A DNA stretch of 64,000 nucleotides from Arthrobacter sp. fls2-241-R2A-200 (GCF_030209745.1 NZ_JARVRJ010000001.1:1-64000); one strand, 5' to 3'; shown: positions 1 to 9,859, numbered from the stretch's first letter. Notes: generated from the sequence alone by a model not told the origin. Numbers and translations are program-made.

Positions 1-40
1 AAAGACTCGTGAAGCTGACCGGTACTAATAGGCCAACAAC
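1..40 (+). rRNA. rrl: 23S ribosomal RNA, 3' end only
   Basis: The first bases contain the conserved 3'-terminal segment of bacterial 23S rRNA (GACCGGTACTAATAGGCC). The gene enters from outside the window and is followed by an AC-rich spacer and a 5S gene on the same strand, the usual rRNA operon order. The exact 3' boundary cannot be fixed without the 5' end it pairs with, so the end is approximate. Confidence 0.8.
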
Positions 41-201
41 TAACACCACACACAACACACTGCACGCGTCCACTATGTGGTTCCCAACCAACAACCCGGG
101 AACAAAACACACAACTGAATAACAACCAAGCACCACAGTTGTAACCACAACATACTTCCCACCCACAAACCCACACGGGTTTGGCAGGGACGGGTAACAA
201 G

Positions 202-320
202 GTTACGGCGGTCATAGCGTGGGGGAAACGCCCGGTCCCATTCCGAACCCGGAAGCTAAGACCCACAGCGCCGATGGTACTGCACCCGGGAGGGTGTGGG
301 AGAGTAGGACACCGCCGGAC
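202..320 (+). rRNA. rrf: 5S ribosomal RNA
   Basis: About 119 nt with the typical actinobacterial 5S layout. The 5' GTTACGGCGG arm pairs with the 3' CCGCCGGAC arm, and the conserved CCCATTCCGAACCCGGAAG and GCGCCGATGGTACTGC blocks lie between them. It sits about 160 bases after the 23S end and just before a strong terminator, closing the rRNA operon. The ends may be off by one or two bases. Confidence 0.95.
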
Positions 321-336
321 ATACTTTAGGTAGAGA

Positions 337-368
337 CCCCCCGAACCACACGGTTCGGGGGGTTTCTC
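337..368 (+). terminator. rRNA operon intrinsic terminator
   Basis: An 11-bp perfect stem (CCCCCCGAACC / GGTTCGGGGGG, 337-347 with 352-362) with an ACAC loop is followed by TTTCTCATTT. It lies 16 bases after the 5S gene and is the expected end of the rRNA operon. Confidence 0.9.
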
Positions 369-437
369 ATTTAACTACCGGTCTATTTAGGCGCTGTCCA
401 TTTAAGCGCGCCCGCACCGCAGGTAGAGTTGGTGCTC

Positions 438-932
438 ATGGAAAGCCTCTTCAGTCATCCCGTAGCGGAACCAGACCCGAGCCAGCCAGGCAGCAGTGAC
501 CTGGACCCTTTGGTTTTCACGGTAGTAGTGCCGACGAACGTATCGCACGCGTTCATGGGTTTCACGGATCACCCGCACCTTTGGTGGCCGTTGGAGGAGT
601 TAAGCGTCTTTGGTGCCGACGCCCACGTGGAATTCGAGGAGAACCTCATCCTCGAGACTGCAGAGGATGGCCGAACGTCGGTTTGGGGGACCATTGATGA
701 TTGGCAGCCGCCTTTGTCCTTCCACGCCGACTGGTATCCAGCAAGCACTGCTCTCTGGTCCACGGAGATCCGCGTAGTTTTTCGAGCTGTAAATGGAGGC
801 ACCGAGGTAAGGGTCATCCACGATGGCTGGGAGGGCGCCGAAGAGCCCTTAGCCACGCGGGATTCCTATGCGGACAGGTGGCCACGAATACTAGAGAGAT
901 TCACACGGTTCATGGGCGGAGTTGTTGGCTAG
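438..932 (+). CDS. SRPBCC (AHSA1/START-like) domain protein
   Basis: A 164-aa protein with the pattern of the SRPBCC fold: an N-terminal strand (FTVVVPT), a helix with a WWPLEE segment, central antiparallel strands (EFEENLILE, TSVWGTIDDW) and a long C-terminal helix (YADRWPRILERFTRFM). Family members bind hydrophobic ligands in a deep cavity, and some stimulate Hsp90-type ATPases; the ligand here cannot be read from sequence. ATG 438 is chosen because the AGGTAGAG at 421-428 is correctly spaced for it, but TTG 429 or GTG 432 in the same frame would add two or three residues. It ends 3 bases before the next gene, so the two are probably co-transcribed. Confidence 0.75.
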   Translation: MESLFSHPVAEPDPSQPGSSDLDPLVFTVVVPTNVSHAFMGFTDHPHLWWPLEELSVFGADAHVEFEENLILETAEDGRTSVWGTIDDWQPPLSFHADWYPASTALWSTEIRVVFRAVNGGTEVRVIHDGWEGAEEPLATRDSYADRWPRILERFTRFMGGVVG

Positions 933-935
933 ATC

Positions 936-2399
936 ATGCAGGGAACGCCCTTGACCGATGGAACTCCGTCCGATGGACCTCCGGCCGATGGACCTCCGTC
1001 CGATGGACCTCCGCCTGCGCACGACATGACGCATGGCTTCCTGCAGGAGCTGGCCGATGGCTTGGAGGTCGGGCAACTTTCCCAAGACCGCGGCGTTCTT
1101 CTGGCGTACTCTGCCGATCAGGGGCCACTGCTGGAGCGTCACCTTCCTGTCGCCGTCGTATGGGCAGAGTCTGTTGAGGACGTTCAGCACGTTGTTCGCA
1201 GTTGCGCGCGCTTTGCAGTGCCCGTAGTCGCCCGCGGCGCAGGGACCGGTGTTTCGGGAGGTGCCCACGCTACTCCAGGCTGCATCGTGCTGAGCCTTGA
1301 GCGCATGAATCGTATCCTGGACCTCAGCCCTGACGATGAGACCGCCGTCGTCGAACCTGGCGTTATCAACGCGGACCTCAATGCTGCAGCTGCCGGTCAC
1401 GGCCTGATGTACGCGCCGGACCCTGCAAGCTACAAGATATCCACCATCGGGGGAAATGTGGCCACCAACGCCGGGGGGCTGCGGTGCGCCAAATACGGCG
1501 TGACGCGGGACTCTGTCCTTGCGTTGTACGTGGTGCTGGCTGATGGTTCTTTGATCCACACGGGCCACCAGACTTTCAAAGGCGTTGCAGGCTATGACCT
1601 GACGGCACTGATGGTCGGCTCGGAGGGAACGCTGGGCATTGTGGTGGGGGTGACCGTTCGGCTGAAGTACCTGCCTTCCGTGGTGCGGACCATGGCTGCG
1701 TTCTACGGGGACTTCCGCAGCGCGGCCGCCGGTGTTCTGGCTGTGGGAAGGGCCCGTGTGCAGCCGGCAATCATGGAACTCCTGGATAGCGGCACGCTGG
1801 AGCAGCTGGACAAACTGCACGGCAGTGACCTCCAGAAGCGTGGCCGGTCGCTGCTGCTGATCCAGACCGATGGTTTCGGCGCGGACGCGGAGGCGGATGT
1901 GGTTCGGCGCGTCCTGGCCGACGGCGGGGCCACAGTAACCACCGAAGCCAGCGCAGAAGCTGAGATGTTGGTGGAACTTCGCCGGAGCAGCCGTGGCGTG
2001 GAGATGGACGATGAGTTCCGAGTGGGCGAAGACATTGCAGTGCCGCGCTCCCGCTTGGTGGACTTCGTTGCCGAGCTTGAGGCCATGGCTTCACGCTTCC
2101 AGGTTCGACTCAAGGTAGTGGCGCATGCGGGCGACGGCAATCTCCATCCAACATTTTGGATGGAGCGGGTTGATCCGGTGACTGATGAGCACGCCCGACT
2201 CCGGCTCAACGCCGCCCTCGATGAGTCCATCCGCGTGGGGCTGGAGATGGGCGGAACGATTACCGGCGAGCACGGTATCGGGCAGTACAAGCTGCGGTGG
2301 CTGGGCCAGGAACAGCCCGAACCAGTACGCACATTGCAACGCCGCATCAAGGAACTCCTGGACCCCGCCGGCATACTAAACCCAGGGAAAGCCATCTAG
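936..2399 (+). CDS. GlcD-like FAD-linked oxidase (2-hydroxyacid dehydrogenase type)
   Basis: A 487-aa protein of the FAD-binding PCMH/VAO superfamily. Residues about 70-250 hold the FAD domain with the glycine-rich GAGTGVSGG loop near 101-109 and GGNVATNAGG further on. The C-terminal FAD-oxidase domain carries HAGDGNLHP near 397-405 and the GTITGEHGIGQYK motif near 438-450. These are hallmarks of glycolate oxidase GlcD, D-lactate dehydrogenases and D-2-hydroxyglutarate dehydrogenase; which 2-hydroxyacid is used is not resolved. Odd feature: residues 7-30 are a low-complexity stretch of DGPPS/A units encoded by a 15-bp tandem repeat, before the conserved region. An ATG at 1026 (residue 31) is an alternative start that would exclude the repeat. 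Confidence 0.85.
   Translation: MQGTPLTDGTPSDGPPADGPPSDGPPPAHDMTHGFLQELADGLEVGQLSQDRGVLLAYSADQGPLLERHLPVAVVWAESVEDVQHVVRSCARFAVPVVARGAGTGVSGGAHATPGCIVLSLERMNRILDLSPDDETAVVEPGVINADLNAAAAGHGLMYAPDPASYKISTIGGNVATNAGGLRCAKYGVTRDSVLALYVVLADGSLIHTGHQTFKGVAGYDLTALMVGSEGTLGIVVGVTVRLKYLPSVVRTMAAFYGDFRSAAAGVLAVGRARVQPAIMELLDSGTLEQLDKLHGSDLQKRGRSLLLIQTDGFGADAEADVVRRVLADGGATVTTEASAEAEMLVELRRSSRGVEMDDEFRVGEDIAVPRSRLVDFVAELEAMASRFQVRLKVVAHAGDGNLHPTFWMERVDPVTDEHARLRLNAALDESIRVGLEMGGTITGEHGIGQYKLRWLGQEQPEPVRTLQRRIKELLDPAGILNPGKAI
958..1016 (+). repeat. 15-bp tandem repeat at the 5' end of the FAD oxidase gene
   Basis: About four copies of a unit close to GATGGACCTCCGTCC encode a run of DG-PP-S/A pentapeptides at the N terminus of the oxidase. 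The first copy is diverged (GATGGAACTCCGTCC). In-frame 15-bp units can expand or contract by replication slippage without breaking the reading frame. Confidence 0.85.
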
Positions 2400-2478
2400 C
2401 GGGATTGAGGAGCCACGCGGGGCCTTGGTGCCCATCGGAGGCCTGTTGGCGCGTCAGGGGCTGGCGTATCCTCGCCCT

Positions 2479-2940
2479 ATGACGAACAAACCCGCTACCG
2501 AAATTTTGGAGACCCATCAATGCTGGGACCTCCTGCGCGGAGTTTCTGTGGGCCGGCTCGCCGTCGTCGTTGACAGCGAGCCGGACATCTTCCCTGTGAA
2601 CTACAAGGTCGACCATGGAACTCTTGTCTTCCGTACGGGCGAAGGCACCAAGCTTCACGCAGCACTCAGCGAAGGTCCTGTCGCCATGGAAGCCGACGGC
2701 GTCAATGCCGAAACCGGTGTTGCGTGGAGCGTAGTAATCAAAGGAAACGCCTCAGCCGTGAAACTCACCGAGGAAGTGCTGGACACAGTGGGGCTACTCC
2801 TGTTCCCCTGGGAGGCAGGGCAAAAGGACCACTTCATCAGGATCACGCCAAGCAAGGTGACTGGCCGGCGCTTTACAGTAACACCGCCGGTGACCTGGTG
2901 GACGCCCTTGGACGAAGCGCCCAGCGCACGCAACGAGTAA
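2479..2940 (+). CDS. Pyridoxamine 5'-phosphate oxidase-like FMN split-barrel protein
   Basis: A 153-aa protein with the compact split-barrel pattern of PNPOx-like flavoproteins. It has an N-terminal helix (ILETHQCWDLLRGVSVGRLAV), the strand pair DIFPVNYKVDHGTLVFRT, then GTKLHAAL and VAMEAD. Close relatives in actinobacteria are annotated as nitroimidazole-resistance or F420/FMN-binding proteins. The substrate is unknown. ATG 2479 is chosen because it begins the conserved helix. The longer frame from 2425 would run through the intergenic region. The gene is 80 bases after the FAD oxidase and could be its partner, but that is only context. Confidence 0.75.
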   Translation: MTNKPATEILETHQCWDLLRGVSVGRLAVVVDSEPDIFPVNYKVDHGTLVFRTGEGTKLHAALSEGPVAMEADGVNAETGVAWSVVIKGNASAVKLTEEVLDTVGLLLFPWEAGQKDHFIRITPSKVTGRRFTVTPPVTWWTPLDEAPSARNE

Positions 2941-2951
2941 ATCCCCGCCTT

Positions 2952-2991
2952 GTCGCGATTCGCCCGTCGCGATTCGCCCGTCCCGATTCCC
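2952..2991 (+). repeat. 14-bp tandem repeat between convergent genes
   Basis: Two exact copies of GTCGCGATTCGCCC and a third degenerate partial copy (GTCCCGATTCCC) lie directly after the split-barrel gene, in the short gap before the convergent DUF4032 gene. No terminator hairpin is visible here. Confidence 0.75.
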
Positions 2992-3010
2992 TTGTTACGG
3001 CCCCAGGCCT

Positions 3011-4432
3011 TCAGTCGTCGGAGTCCGGGTATTCCTCTTCAGCTTCGTCGTCGTAGCGCCCGGACTCCTCGACTTCGACCTCGAGGATCTTGAGCATTTC
3101 GGTGTCCGGGTTGAGCATGATGGCTGCTTCGTCGCGCCGGTGCTGGAGCACGGTGTCCAGATAGGACTGCACGGTCTCGGCCAGGGGAACGTACCTGTCC
3201 TGCTTCTGGCTCATGTACCAACGGTGCTCTAATACTTCGTGCACCACCTCGGCTGGCTCCAGCTTCCCGGCCAGATGCCGGGGGATGGAACGTACGATCG
3301 GCTCGAAGATCTGGCTGACCCAGGCATGGGCGCTGATTTCCTCGTCAAGATCCGGATTGTTGTCGGCCCGGAACTGGTCCATGTCGTTGAGGAGCCTGCG
3401 AGCCTGGTTCTCTTGGGCGTCCAAGCCGGTAAGCCGCAGTAGCCGCCGTTGGTGGTGGCCGGCGTCGACGACCTTTGGCTGGAGCTGGATGGTGGAGCCG
3501 TCCGCCGTCGTCTTGATGGCGTATTCCCCGACGTCGAAGCCGAGCTCGTTCAGTCGCCTGATGCGGGCACCGACGCGCCAACGTTCGCCGAGCTCAAAGG
3601 ACTCCTTCTCCGTGAGCTCGGTCCAGAGGCGGCGGTAACTGCCCATGATCAGTTCACTGGTGGCCACTGGGTCCACCTTTTCCTCGATGAGCCCGCCGTC
3701 CAGCAGGTCCATCAGTTCTCCGGCAATGTTCACGCGGGCAATCTCGAGGTCGTACTCACGCTGGCCCATGGACAGATCCGGGTAGAGCTCGCCCGTTTCA
3801 GCGTCGACCAGGTAGGCCGCAAAGGCGCCCGCATCCCGGCGGAACAACGTGTTGGACAGCGAGACGTCACCCCAGTAGAAACCGATCAGATGCAGCCGGA
3901 CCAGGAGCAACGCTTGGGCGTCGATGAGCCGCGTCAGGGTGTCCTTGCGCAACATTTGGGAGAAGAGTGCGCGGTAGGGCATGGAGAATTTCAGGTGGCG
4001 GGTCACGAGGACGGGGTTCAACGGCCTGCCGTCCACAGTAGTGCGGCCTGTAATGACCGCCACTGGTTCCACGCACGGGACATCCAACCGGGCGAGCTTC
4101 CGCAGCATGTGGTATTCGTGGCGGGCCACGTGCTCGGACGTTTCCTTGATGGCGATCACTGAACCGCCCAGGTGGGCGAAACGCACGATGTGACGGGAGA
4201 TACCGCGGGGGAGCGCTGCGAGGTTGTCGGCGGGCCAATCTTCCAAGGCGATGTGCCACGGCAGATCCAACAGTTCCGGATCCGCTGCTGCTGCGGTGAT
4301 GTTAAGGGAACCGATGACGCTCGCCGGCGGACTGGCGTCCTGGCCGCTGGCGGAGCTTGTCCTGGGGAGCTTGCCGATCTGCCCGTAGTCGGTGGGTTCG
4401 TCGTGCCACTGGGCCTCGTTGTACTCGCTCAT
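3011..4432 (-). CDS. DUF4032 protein with a lipopolysaccharide-kinase-like fold
   Basis: A 473-aa protein typical of the actinobacterial DUF4032 family. The N-terminal half resembles the WaaP/RIO-type kinase fold. It has IAIKETSEHVARHEYHML (a possible Lys-Glu pair), a catalytic-loop-like GDVSLSNTLF near residue 186 and a VDAETGE segment near 206 where kinases have the metal-binding Asp. The C-terminal half is the conserved DUF4032 region and ends in a very acidic tail (EVEESGRYDDEAEEEYPDSDD-like). Substrate and activity are not established. Its ATG overlaps the stop of the upstream GH20 gene by 4 bases, implying translational coupling. Confidence 0.75.
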   Translation of the reverse strand: MSEYNEAQWHDEPTDYGQIGKLPRTSSASGQDASPPASVIGSLNITAAAADPELLDLPWHIALEDWPADNLAALPRGISRHIVRFAHLGGSVIAIKETSEHVARHEYHMLRKLARLDVPCVEPVAVITGRTTVDGRPLNPVLVTRHLKFSMPYRALFSQMLRKDTLTRLIDAQALLLVRLHLIGFYWGDVSLSNTLFRRDAGAFAAYLVDAETGELYPDLSMGQREYDLEIARVNIAGELMDLLDGGLIEEKVDPVATSELIMGSYRRLWTELTEKESFELGERWRVGARIRRLNELGFDVGEYAIKTTADGSTIQLQPKVVDAGHHQRRLLRLTGLDAQENQARRLLNDMDQFRADNNPDLDEEISAHAWVSQIFEPIVRSIPRHLAGKLEPAEVVHEVLEHRWYMSQKQDRYVPLAETVQSYLDTVLQHRRDEAAIMLNPDTEMLKILEVEVEESGRYDDEAEEEYPDSDD

Positions 4433-6024
4433 GCTTCAATTCTTCCGTATTCTCCCGTGGCGGATGCCGAACTGTCGGTGAAGGGCCACTCAGGCCTGGC
4501 CGACCAGTCGACGTCGGGCGCTTCCTGGAAGGCGACTCCCTGCCTGGCGAGCCGCTCGCCCATGGCACCCAAACGACGTCGGAAGTCGCCTGCGTTGCGC
4601 ATCTCCTGCCCGGTCCACCCGACTTCCGCCAAGGAAATGGCTCGCGGGTACAGGAGCCACTGTGCCTGCTGGTTGGTGCGGACGGTTTCGGACCACAAGG
4701 GGCCTTCGACGCCGAGGATGTGCTGATCGTGCAGACGGCCCTGGGCGGGATCCCAGTTGTAGTACTCGGACCACGTGAAGGGGCCGCCTTCTACCCAGGA
4801 AAGGCCGATCGGGCTGTCAGGCCCGTACTTCTGGTCCAAGTAGGTGGTCGCGGACGGAGACATAAGGACCTTGACGCCGTTTGTCCCAACCTGCTGGAGT
4901 ACAGGATCGAAGTCGCCGTGCCAGTACTGGACCACGGCCTGTTCTGGCAGCTCGACGGCGGCGTACTCGTTCCAGCCCATCACGGCTTTTCCGGTCTCAG
5001 CAGCAATGCGAACAAACTGCTGCACCATAGCGACGTAGTCGTCGTGGCCGGTGACGTGGGCTTCATCGCCACCGATGTGGAGGTAAGGCCCAGTTGTGAT
5101 CTCAGCAAGCTGGCGGAGGACCTCACGGACGAATTCGTAGGTGGCAGGCAAATCCGCGGTCATGGTCGACCAACCCACCTCCGCCGTGGTGCTCATGGGC
5201 TTGGATTGGCCGTCCGGGTTGAGCTGGGGGATCGCCGCGAGGGCTGCGTTGACGTGGCCCGGTAGGTCGATTTCGGGCACCACCAGGACGTTCTTACTGG
5301 CCGCGTAGGCCTGGATGTCCCTGAAGTCTTGCTGGGTGTAGAAGCCGGACTTACCGCGGGGAGGAACCGCTGTGGCTACCTCAACGGCACCGGCCCCGCC
5401 CACCGCTGTGAGCTGGGGGTAGTCCAGCCCAGACGGGTTCTCCGCTGGCTCAAGAATTTCGATCCGCCACGCCTGATCGTCCGTGAGGTGCAGGTGCAGG
5501 GCGTTGAGTTTGAACTGGGCCATGATGTCGATCTGCTCCTTCAACTCCTCCACGGAGAGGAAGCTGCGTGCAACATCAAGCATCAGGCCGCGGTACGCGA
5601 AGCGTGGGGTGTCTGCGATCTCGACGGCGGGAATTTCCCAGGTGGCGGTGGTGTGGCCGGCGCTGGGGTGGCTTCCTTCGAATGCGGGTGGGAAGAGTTG
5701 CCGTAGGGTTTGGACTCCGTTGAAAAGCCCGGCGCCAGTGGCTGCTGTGATGAGGACCCTGTCTTCGGTGGCGGAGAGTGTGTAAGCCTCAGGGCCGCCG
5801 TCGAACTTTTCCTCCAACGCGAGGATGATGTCACCGCTTTCGCGGTCTTCGGCCAGGGGCAAGGCGAAGCCGGTACCGCGTCGAAGCTGTGAGGCAAGCT
5901 GTTCCGCTGCCGGTGCGGAGCTGCCGTTCGCAATGATCCGTGCCGTCGGCGAAAGGATGAAGGCCTGCCGATCGGAGAACTCAACGTGCGAAGGCCGGGG
6001 AATCAGGTTATCCGTCGTGTTCAT
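4429..6024 (-). CDS. Beta-N-acetylhexosaminidase, glycoside hydrolase family 20
   Basis: A 531-aa GH20 enzyme that removes terminal GlcNAc or GalNAc from glycans or chitin oligomers. Residues about 1-130 form the N-terminal GH20b domain. The TIM barrel follows with RGLMLDVARSF, ALHLHLTDDQAWRIEI, and the catalytic HIGGDEAH near residue 313-320, where the Asp-Glu pair holds the substrate N-acetyl group and acts as acid. YLDQKY and GVEGPLWSE come later. There is no signal peptide, so the enzyme is probably cytoplasmic. AGGAAG precedes the ATG with suitable spacing. It overlaps the DUF4032 gene by 4 bases. Confidence 0.9.
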   Translation of the reverse strand: MNTTDNLIPRPSHVEFSDRQAFILSPTARIIANGSSAPAAEQLASQLRRGTGFALPLAEDRESGDIILALEEKFDGGPEAYTLSATEDRVLITAATGAGLFNGVQTLRQLFPPAFEGSHPSAGHTTATWEIPAVEIADTPRFAYRGLMLDVARSFLSVEELKEQIDIMAQFKLNALHLHLTDDQAWRIEILEPAENPSGLDYPQLTAVGGAGAVEVATAVPPRGKSGFYTQQDFRDIQAYAASKNVLVVPEIDLPGHVNAALAAIPQLNPDGQSKPMSTTAEVGWSTMTADLPATYEFVREVLRQLAEITTGPYLHIGGDEAHVTGHDDYVAMVQQFVRIAAETGKAVMGWNEYAAVELPEQAVVQYWHGDFDPVLQQVGTNGVKVLMSPSATTYLDQKYGPDSPIGLSWVEGGPFTWSEYYNWDPAQGRLHDQHILGVEGPLWSETVRTNQQAQWLLYPRAISLAEVGWTGQEMRNAGDFRRRLGAMGERLARQGVAFQEAPDVDWSARPEWPFTDSSASATGEYGRIEA

Positions 6025-6056
6025 GCCGTGCTTCCTGGGAGAAGGTTAAAGCGAGA

Positions 6057-6084
6057 GCGGCCCGACCTGGAGGGGTCGGGCCGC
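6057..6084 (-). terminator. Intrinsic terminator of the ugpC-type gene
   Basis: An 11-bp perfect stem (GCGGCCCGACC / GGTCGGGCCGC) with a 6-base loop lies 18 bases past the ugpC stop on the minus strand and is followed there by TCTCGCTTT. It separates ugpC from the GH20 gene. Confidence 0.85.
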
Positions 6085-6102
6085 TATCACACTGCGGATC
6101 CG

Positions 6103-7185
<1,083 letters not shown>

Positions 7186-7257
7186 AGTTATCAATCCCTT
7201 CACCGGCAGGTACGTGCCGGACGATCCGTTGTGAATGGTTCATTTTCTTCAGTTGAA

Positions 7258-7280
7258 CTCCCCGGCCGAGGGCCGGGGAG
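7258..7280 (-). terminator. Hairpin between otsB and ugpC
   Basis: A perfect 10-bp GC-rich stem (CTCCCCGGCC / GGCCGGGGAG) with a GAG loop lies about 110 bases after otsB on the minus strand. There is only a very short T-run after it, so termination is plausible rather than certain. The ugpC promoter must lie between here and 7185. Confidence 0.55.
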
Positions 7281-7391
7281 GATCGTGTGACGCCGCACGG
7301 TACTGTGCGTCACATCACACTCAAGAGTATGTCAGATTTATGCATGAACTACCTAAACGTTACGAACGTCACATGTGTGACTGGTCACGCA

Positions 7392-8192
7392 CTAGCCTTC
7401 TGTTGTAAGACGGCGGCGCTCCCGAAGTAGGGCTTCCAGCAATTCGGCAACATGTATCGGAGCCTCGACGCGGTACTGGGCCTGGGTGAAATCGAGGCCC
7501 ACCTTGACGCCCAGATCATCGCCACTGAGCCTGCCGAGCGCGTCCTCATCAGTCACGTCATCTCCGGCGAACAGAATGGCGGTAGCTCCCGTGGCTTGCC
7601 GCAGGAACTCCACGGCCTCACCCTTTGATGCCTGGACTACCGAGGTCTCCAAGACCCGTTTACCCGTCTTGAGGTAGACGCCGGGATGGTCGCTGAGCAC
7701 ACGTGTAGCGGCTTCGACGGCGTCTTCGGCAACGTCGTCGTCCGCCATTCTGGTGTGGAGGACGACGCCGGCTGGCTTGTCTTCGAGCACCGTCCCCGGA
7801 GCTTGCTTGACGATGTCCGCGAGAACCTCGCGGACCGCCGACAGCCTTGCGCGTTGGTCCTCGTCCAACTCCAGGCCGACCGACCCCTCGCCCAGCCACA
7901 CTTCAGCTCCGTGGCTACCGATCAGCAACGTGTTCGCGGGAGGCGAGGCGACCAGCCGCAAACTGTCCAATGCCCGGCCCGAAATGAGTGCCGTCGTCGT
8001 GCGGGGAAGCTCGGCGAGGTCAGCAAAAGCTGCTGCCGAGCGCGGCAGGGGACGCGCATCCTCCGCGCGGTCAACCAGCGGAGACAGCGTGCCGTCAAAG
8101 TCCAAAGCCACCAAGAGGTGGTCCGTAGCGGCAATCTTGCGGATGGCGTCCAAGAGTTCGGGGGCAAGCGTCAATGACTGCTCAGCTGTCAT
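7392..8192 (-). CDS. otsB: Trehalose-6-phosphate phosphatase
   Basis: A 266-aa HAD-superfamily phosphatase that releases trehalose from trehalose 6-phosphate. The nucleophile motif LDFDGTLSPLV is near residues 28-38, the ISGR motif in the middle, the conserved Lys in KTGKRVLE, and GDDVTDEDAL near the C terminus. It overlaps the end of otsA by about 11 bases and is translated after it, as expected for the second enzyme of the OtsA-OtsB pathway. ATG 8192 is chosen by family length; GTG 8195 and a longer frame to 8213 are possible. Confidence 0.92.
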   Translation of the reverse strand: MTAEQSLTLAPELLDAIRKIAATDHLLVALDFDGTLSPLVDRAEDARPLPRSAAAFADLAELPRTTTALISGRALDSLRLVASPPANTLLIGSHGAEVWLGEGSVGLELDEDQRARLSAVREVLADIVKQAPGTVLEDKPAGVVLHTRMADDDVAEDAVEAATRVLSDHPGVYLKTGKRVLETSVVQASKGEAVEFLRQATGATAILFAGDDVTDEDALGRLSGDDLGVKVGLDFTQAQYRVEAPIHVAELLEALLRERRRLTTEG

Positions 8193-9684
8193 CACGAACC
8201 ACTTTCTCCTCAAGCGCGGCTAGGAACTCCGCGGACCAGTAGTCGACGTCGTGGTCAAGGATCTGCTTGCGCATGAGCTTCATGCGGCGACGCGCTTCCC
8301 TGGGAGGCAGATTGATTGCCTTCAAAATGGCGGACTTCAGGCCGTCGATGTCGTGGGGGTTAATGAGGAGTGCCTGCTTCAACTGGTCCGCGGCGCCGGC
8401 GAACTCGCTCAGGACCAGTGCGCCGTCGTCTTCAGACCGGGCGGTGACGTATTCCTTGGCGACCAAGTTCATGCCATCACGGAGGGCGGTTACCAACATG
8501 ACGTCGGCGGCGAGGTAAAGGGCCACCATCTCCTCCACCGGGTAGCTGTGGTGAAGGTACCGGACGGCCGTGTTTTGGATGGTGTCGTAGGTGCCGTTGA
8601 TGTGGCCCACGGTTCCTTCGATTTCCTCGCGCAGAAGCCTGTATTGTTCCACGCGCTCACGGCTGGGACTCGCTACTTGGATGAGGGTGGCGTCTTCAAC
8701 TTTGATGCTGCCATCGCGCAGGAGTTCCTCGAAGGCTTTGAGCCGGTGCCCGATGCCCTTGGTGTAGTCCAGCCGGTCCACTCCAAGAAGGACCGTCTTG
8801 GGGTCGCCCAGATCCCTCCGGATCTGCCGGGCGCGCTCAATGATCTCGGGCTTGGCGGCAAGCTCCCTGATCTGATCCACGTCGATGGAGATCGGGAAGG
8901 CTTGTGCCCGGGCAATGTGGGTGACCTTGCCGTCGGGGCCCTTGACGTGGATCTGCTGTTGCTTGACGCTCGCACCGAGGAACCGCCGCGCGGAACGCAT
9001 GAAGTTGCCGGCGTCGCTTGGACGTTGGAAGCCCAAAAGGTCAGCGCCCAGCAGCCCGTCAATGATTTCGCGGCGCCAGGGAAGCTGCGCGAAGATCTCC
9101 GGGGGCGGGAACGGTATGTGGTTGAAGAAGCCGATCTTCAGGTCCGGGCGTGCTTCACGCAGCATGCGGGGAACCAGTTGGAGTTGATAGTCCTGGACCC
9201 ACACCGTGGCACCGTCGGCGGCGTGGTGAAGGACGGCGTCGGCGAATTTCCTGTTGACCTGACGGTACGAGTCCCACCATGTTCGGTGGAATTCCGGAGG
9301 CGCGATGACGTCATGGTACAAAGGCCAAATAGTCGCGTTGGAGAAGCCCTCGTAATAAAGCTCAACTTCGTGGCTGCTCAGCTGAACCGGGACCAGGTCC
9401 ATTCCTTCGTGGCTGAACGGATCAACGGTCTCATCAGGAGCCCCGTGCCATCCCACCCACGCGCCGTCGGACTTGGTCATCATGGGCGCGAGCGCAGTGA
9501 CGAGCCCGCCGGGGGACCTGCGCCAGCCGTCGCCGCCGTCGTCATTGCCGTCGGTGCTGCAGCGATCGACCGGCAGCCTGTTGGAGACCACCATGAAATC
9601 GAACGAGTTGGCAGACGGCTGTTGAGCGTGTGGCGTCTTGCCGCTTTGCTCGGTTGTGAGTTTTTGGCTTGCCGGTTCCTGCAT
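8182..9684 (-). CDS. otsA: Trehalose-6-phosphate synthase (GT20)
   Basis: About 500 aa of glycosyltransferase family 20. It joins UDP-glucose or a similar donor to glucose 6-phosphate, giving trehalose 6-phosphate, a compatible-solute precursor in the cytoplasm. Visible motifs are VVSNRLPVDR and SPGGLVTAL at the N terminus, VWVQDYQLQLVPRML, GFFNHIPFPPPEIF, LLGVDRLDYTKGI in the donor half, and DGMNLVAKEYV and ALLINPHD in the C-terminal half. ATG 9684 is chosen because AGGGAG is 7 bases upstream; a frame extension to 9774 adds 30 unlike residues. It forms a two-gene operon with otsB and is divergent from the thiol-protein gene. Confidence 0.93.
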   Translation of the reverse strand: MQEPASQKLTTEQSGKTPHAQQPSANSFDFMVVSNRLPVDRCSTDGNDDGGDGWRRSPGGLVTALAPMMTKSDGAWVGWHGAPDETVDPFSHEGMDLVPVQLSSHEVELYYEGFSNATIWPLYHDVIAPPEFHRTWWDSYRQVNRKFADAVLHHAADGATVWVQDYQLQLVPRMLREARPDLKIGFFNHIPFPPPEIFAQLPWRREIIDGLLGADLLGFQRPSDAGNFMRSARRFLGASVKQQQIHVKGPDGKVTHIARAQAFPISIDVDQIRELAAKPEIIERARQIRRDLGDPKTVLLGVDRLDYTKGIGHRLKAFEELLRDGSIKVEDATLIQVASPSRERVEQYRLLREEIEGTVGHINGTYDTIQNTAVRYLHHSYPVEEMVALYLAADVMLVTALRDGMNLVAKEYVTARSEDDGALVLSEFAGAADQLKQALLINPHDIDGLKSAILKAINLPPREARRRMKLMRKQILDHDVDYWSAEFLAALEEKVVRDDS

Positions 9685-9859
9685 TAATGCTCCCTGGGGT
9701 TGCTGTGACTCACCTTCCAGCCTACTAGCGGAATCTTCTGCGGCAGTTGATCGTTCAACAACGGGAGTCGGCAAGGTGCGGTCAAGCTCCGGGTTGGCTC
9801 CCGTAAACTGTCCCCGTTGCCCTAGCTATCCGTACGACGTCGAGTAACCCGAGGAATTG

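Noticed and set aside
958..1016. CRISPR-like array
   Set aside because: The repeats are 15 bp, directly adjacent without spacers and in frame with a coding sequence.
8251..9687. 478-aa open frame antisense to otsA
   Set aside because: No recognisable motifs, whereas otsA has complete GT20 motifs.
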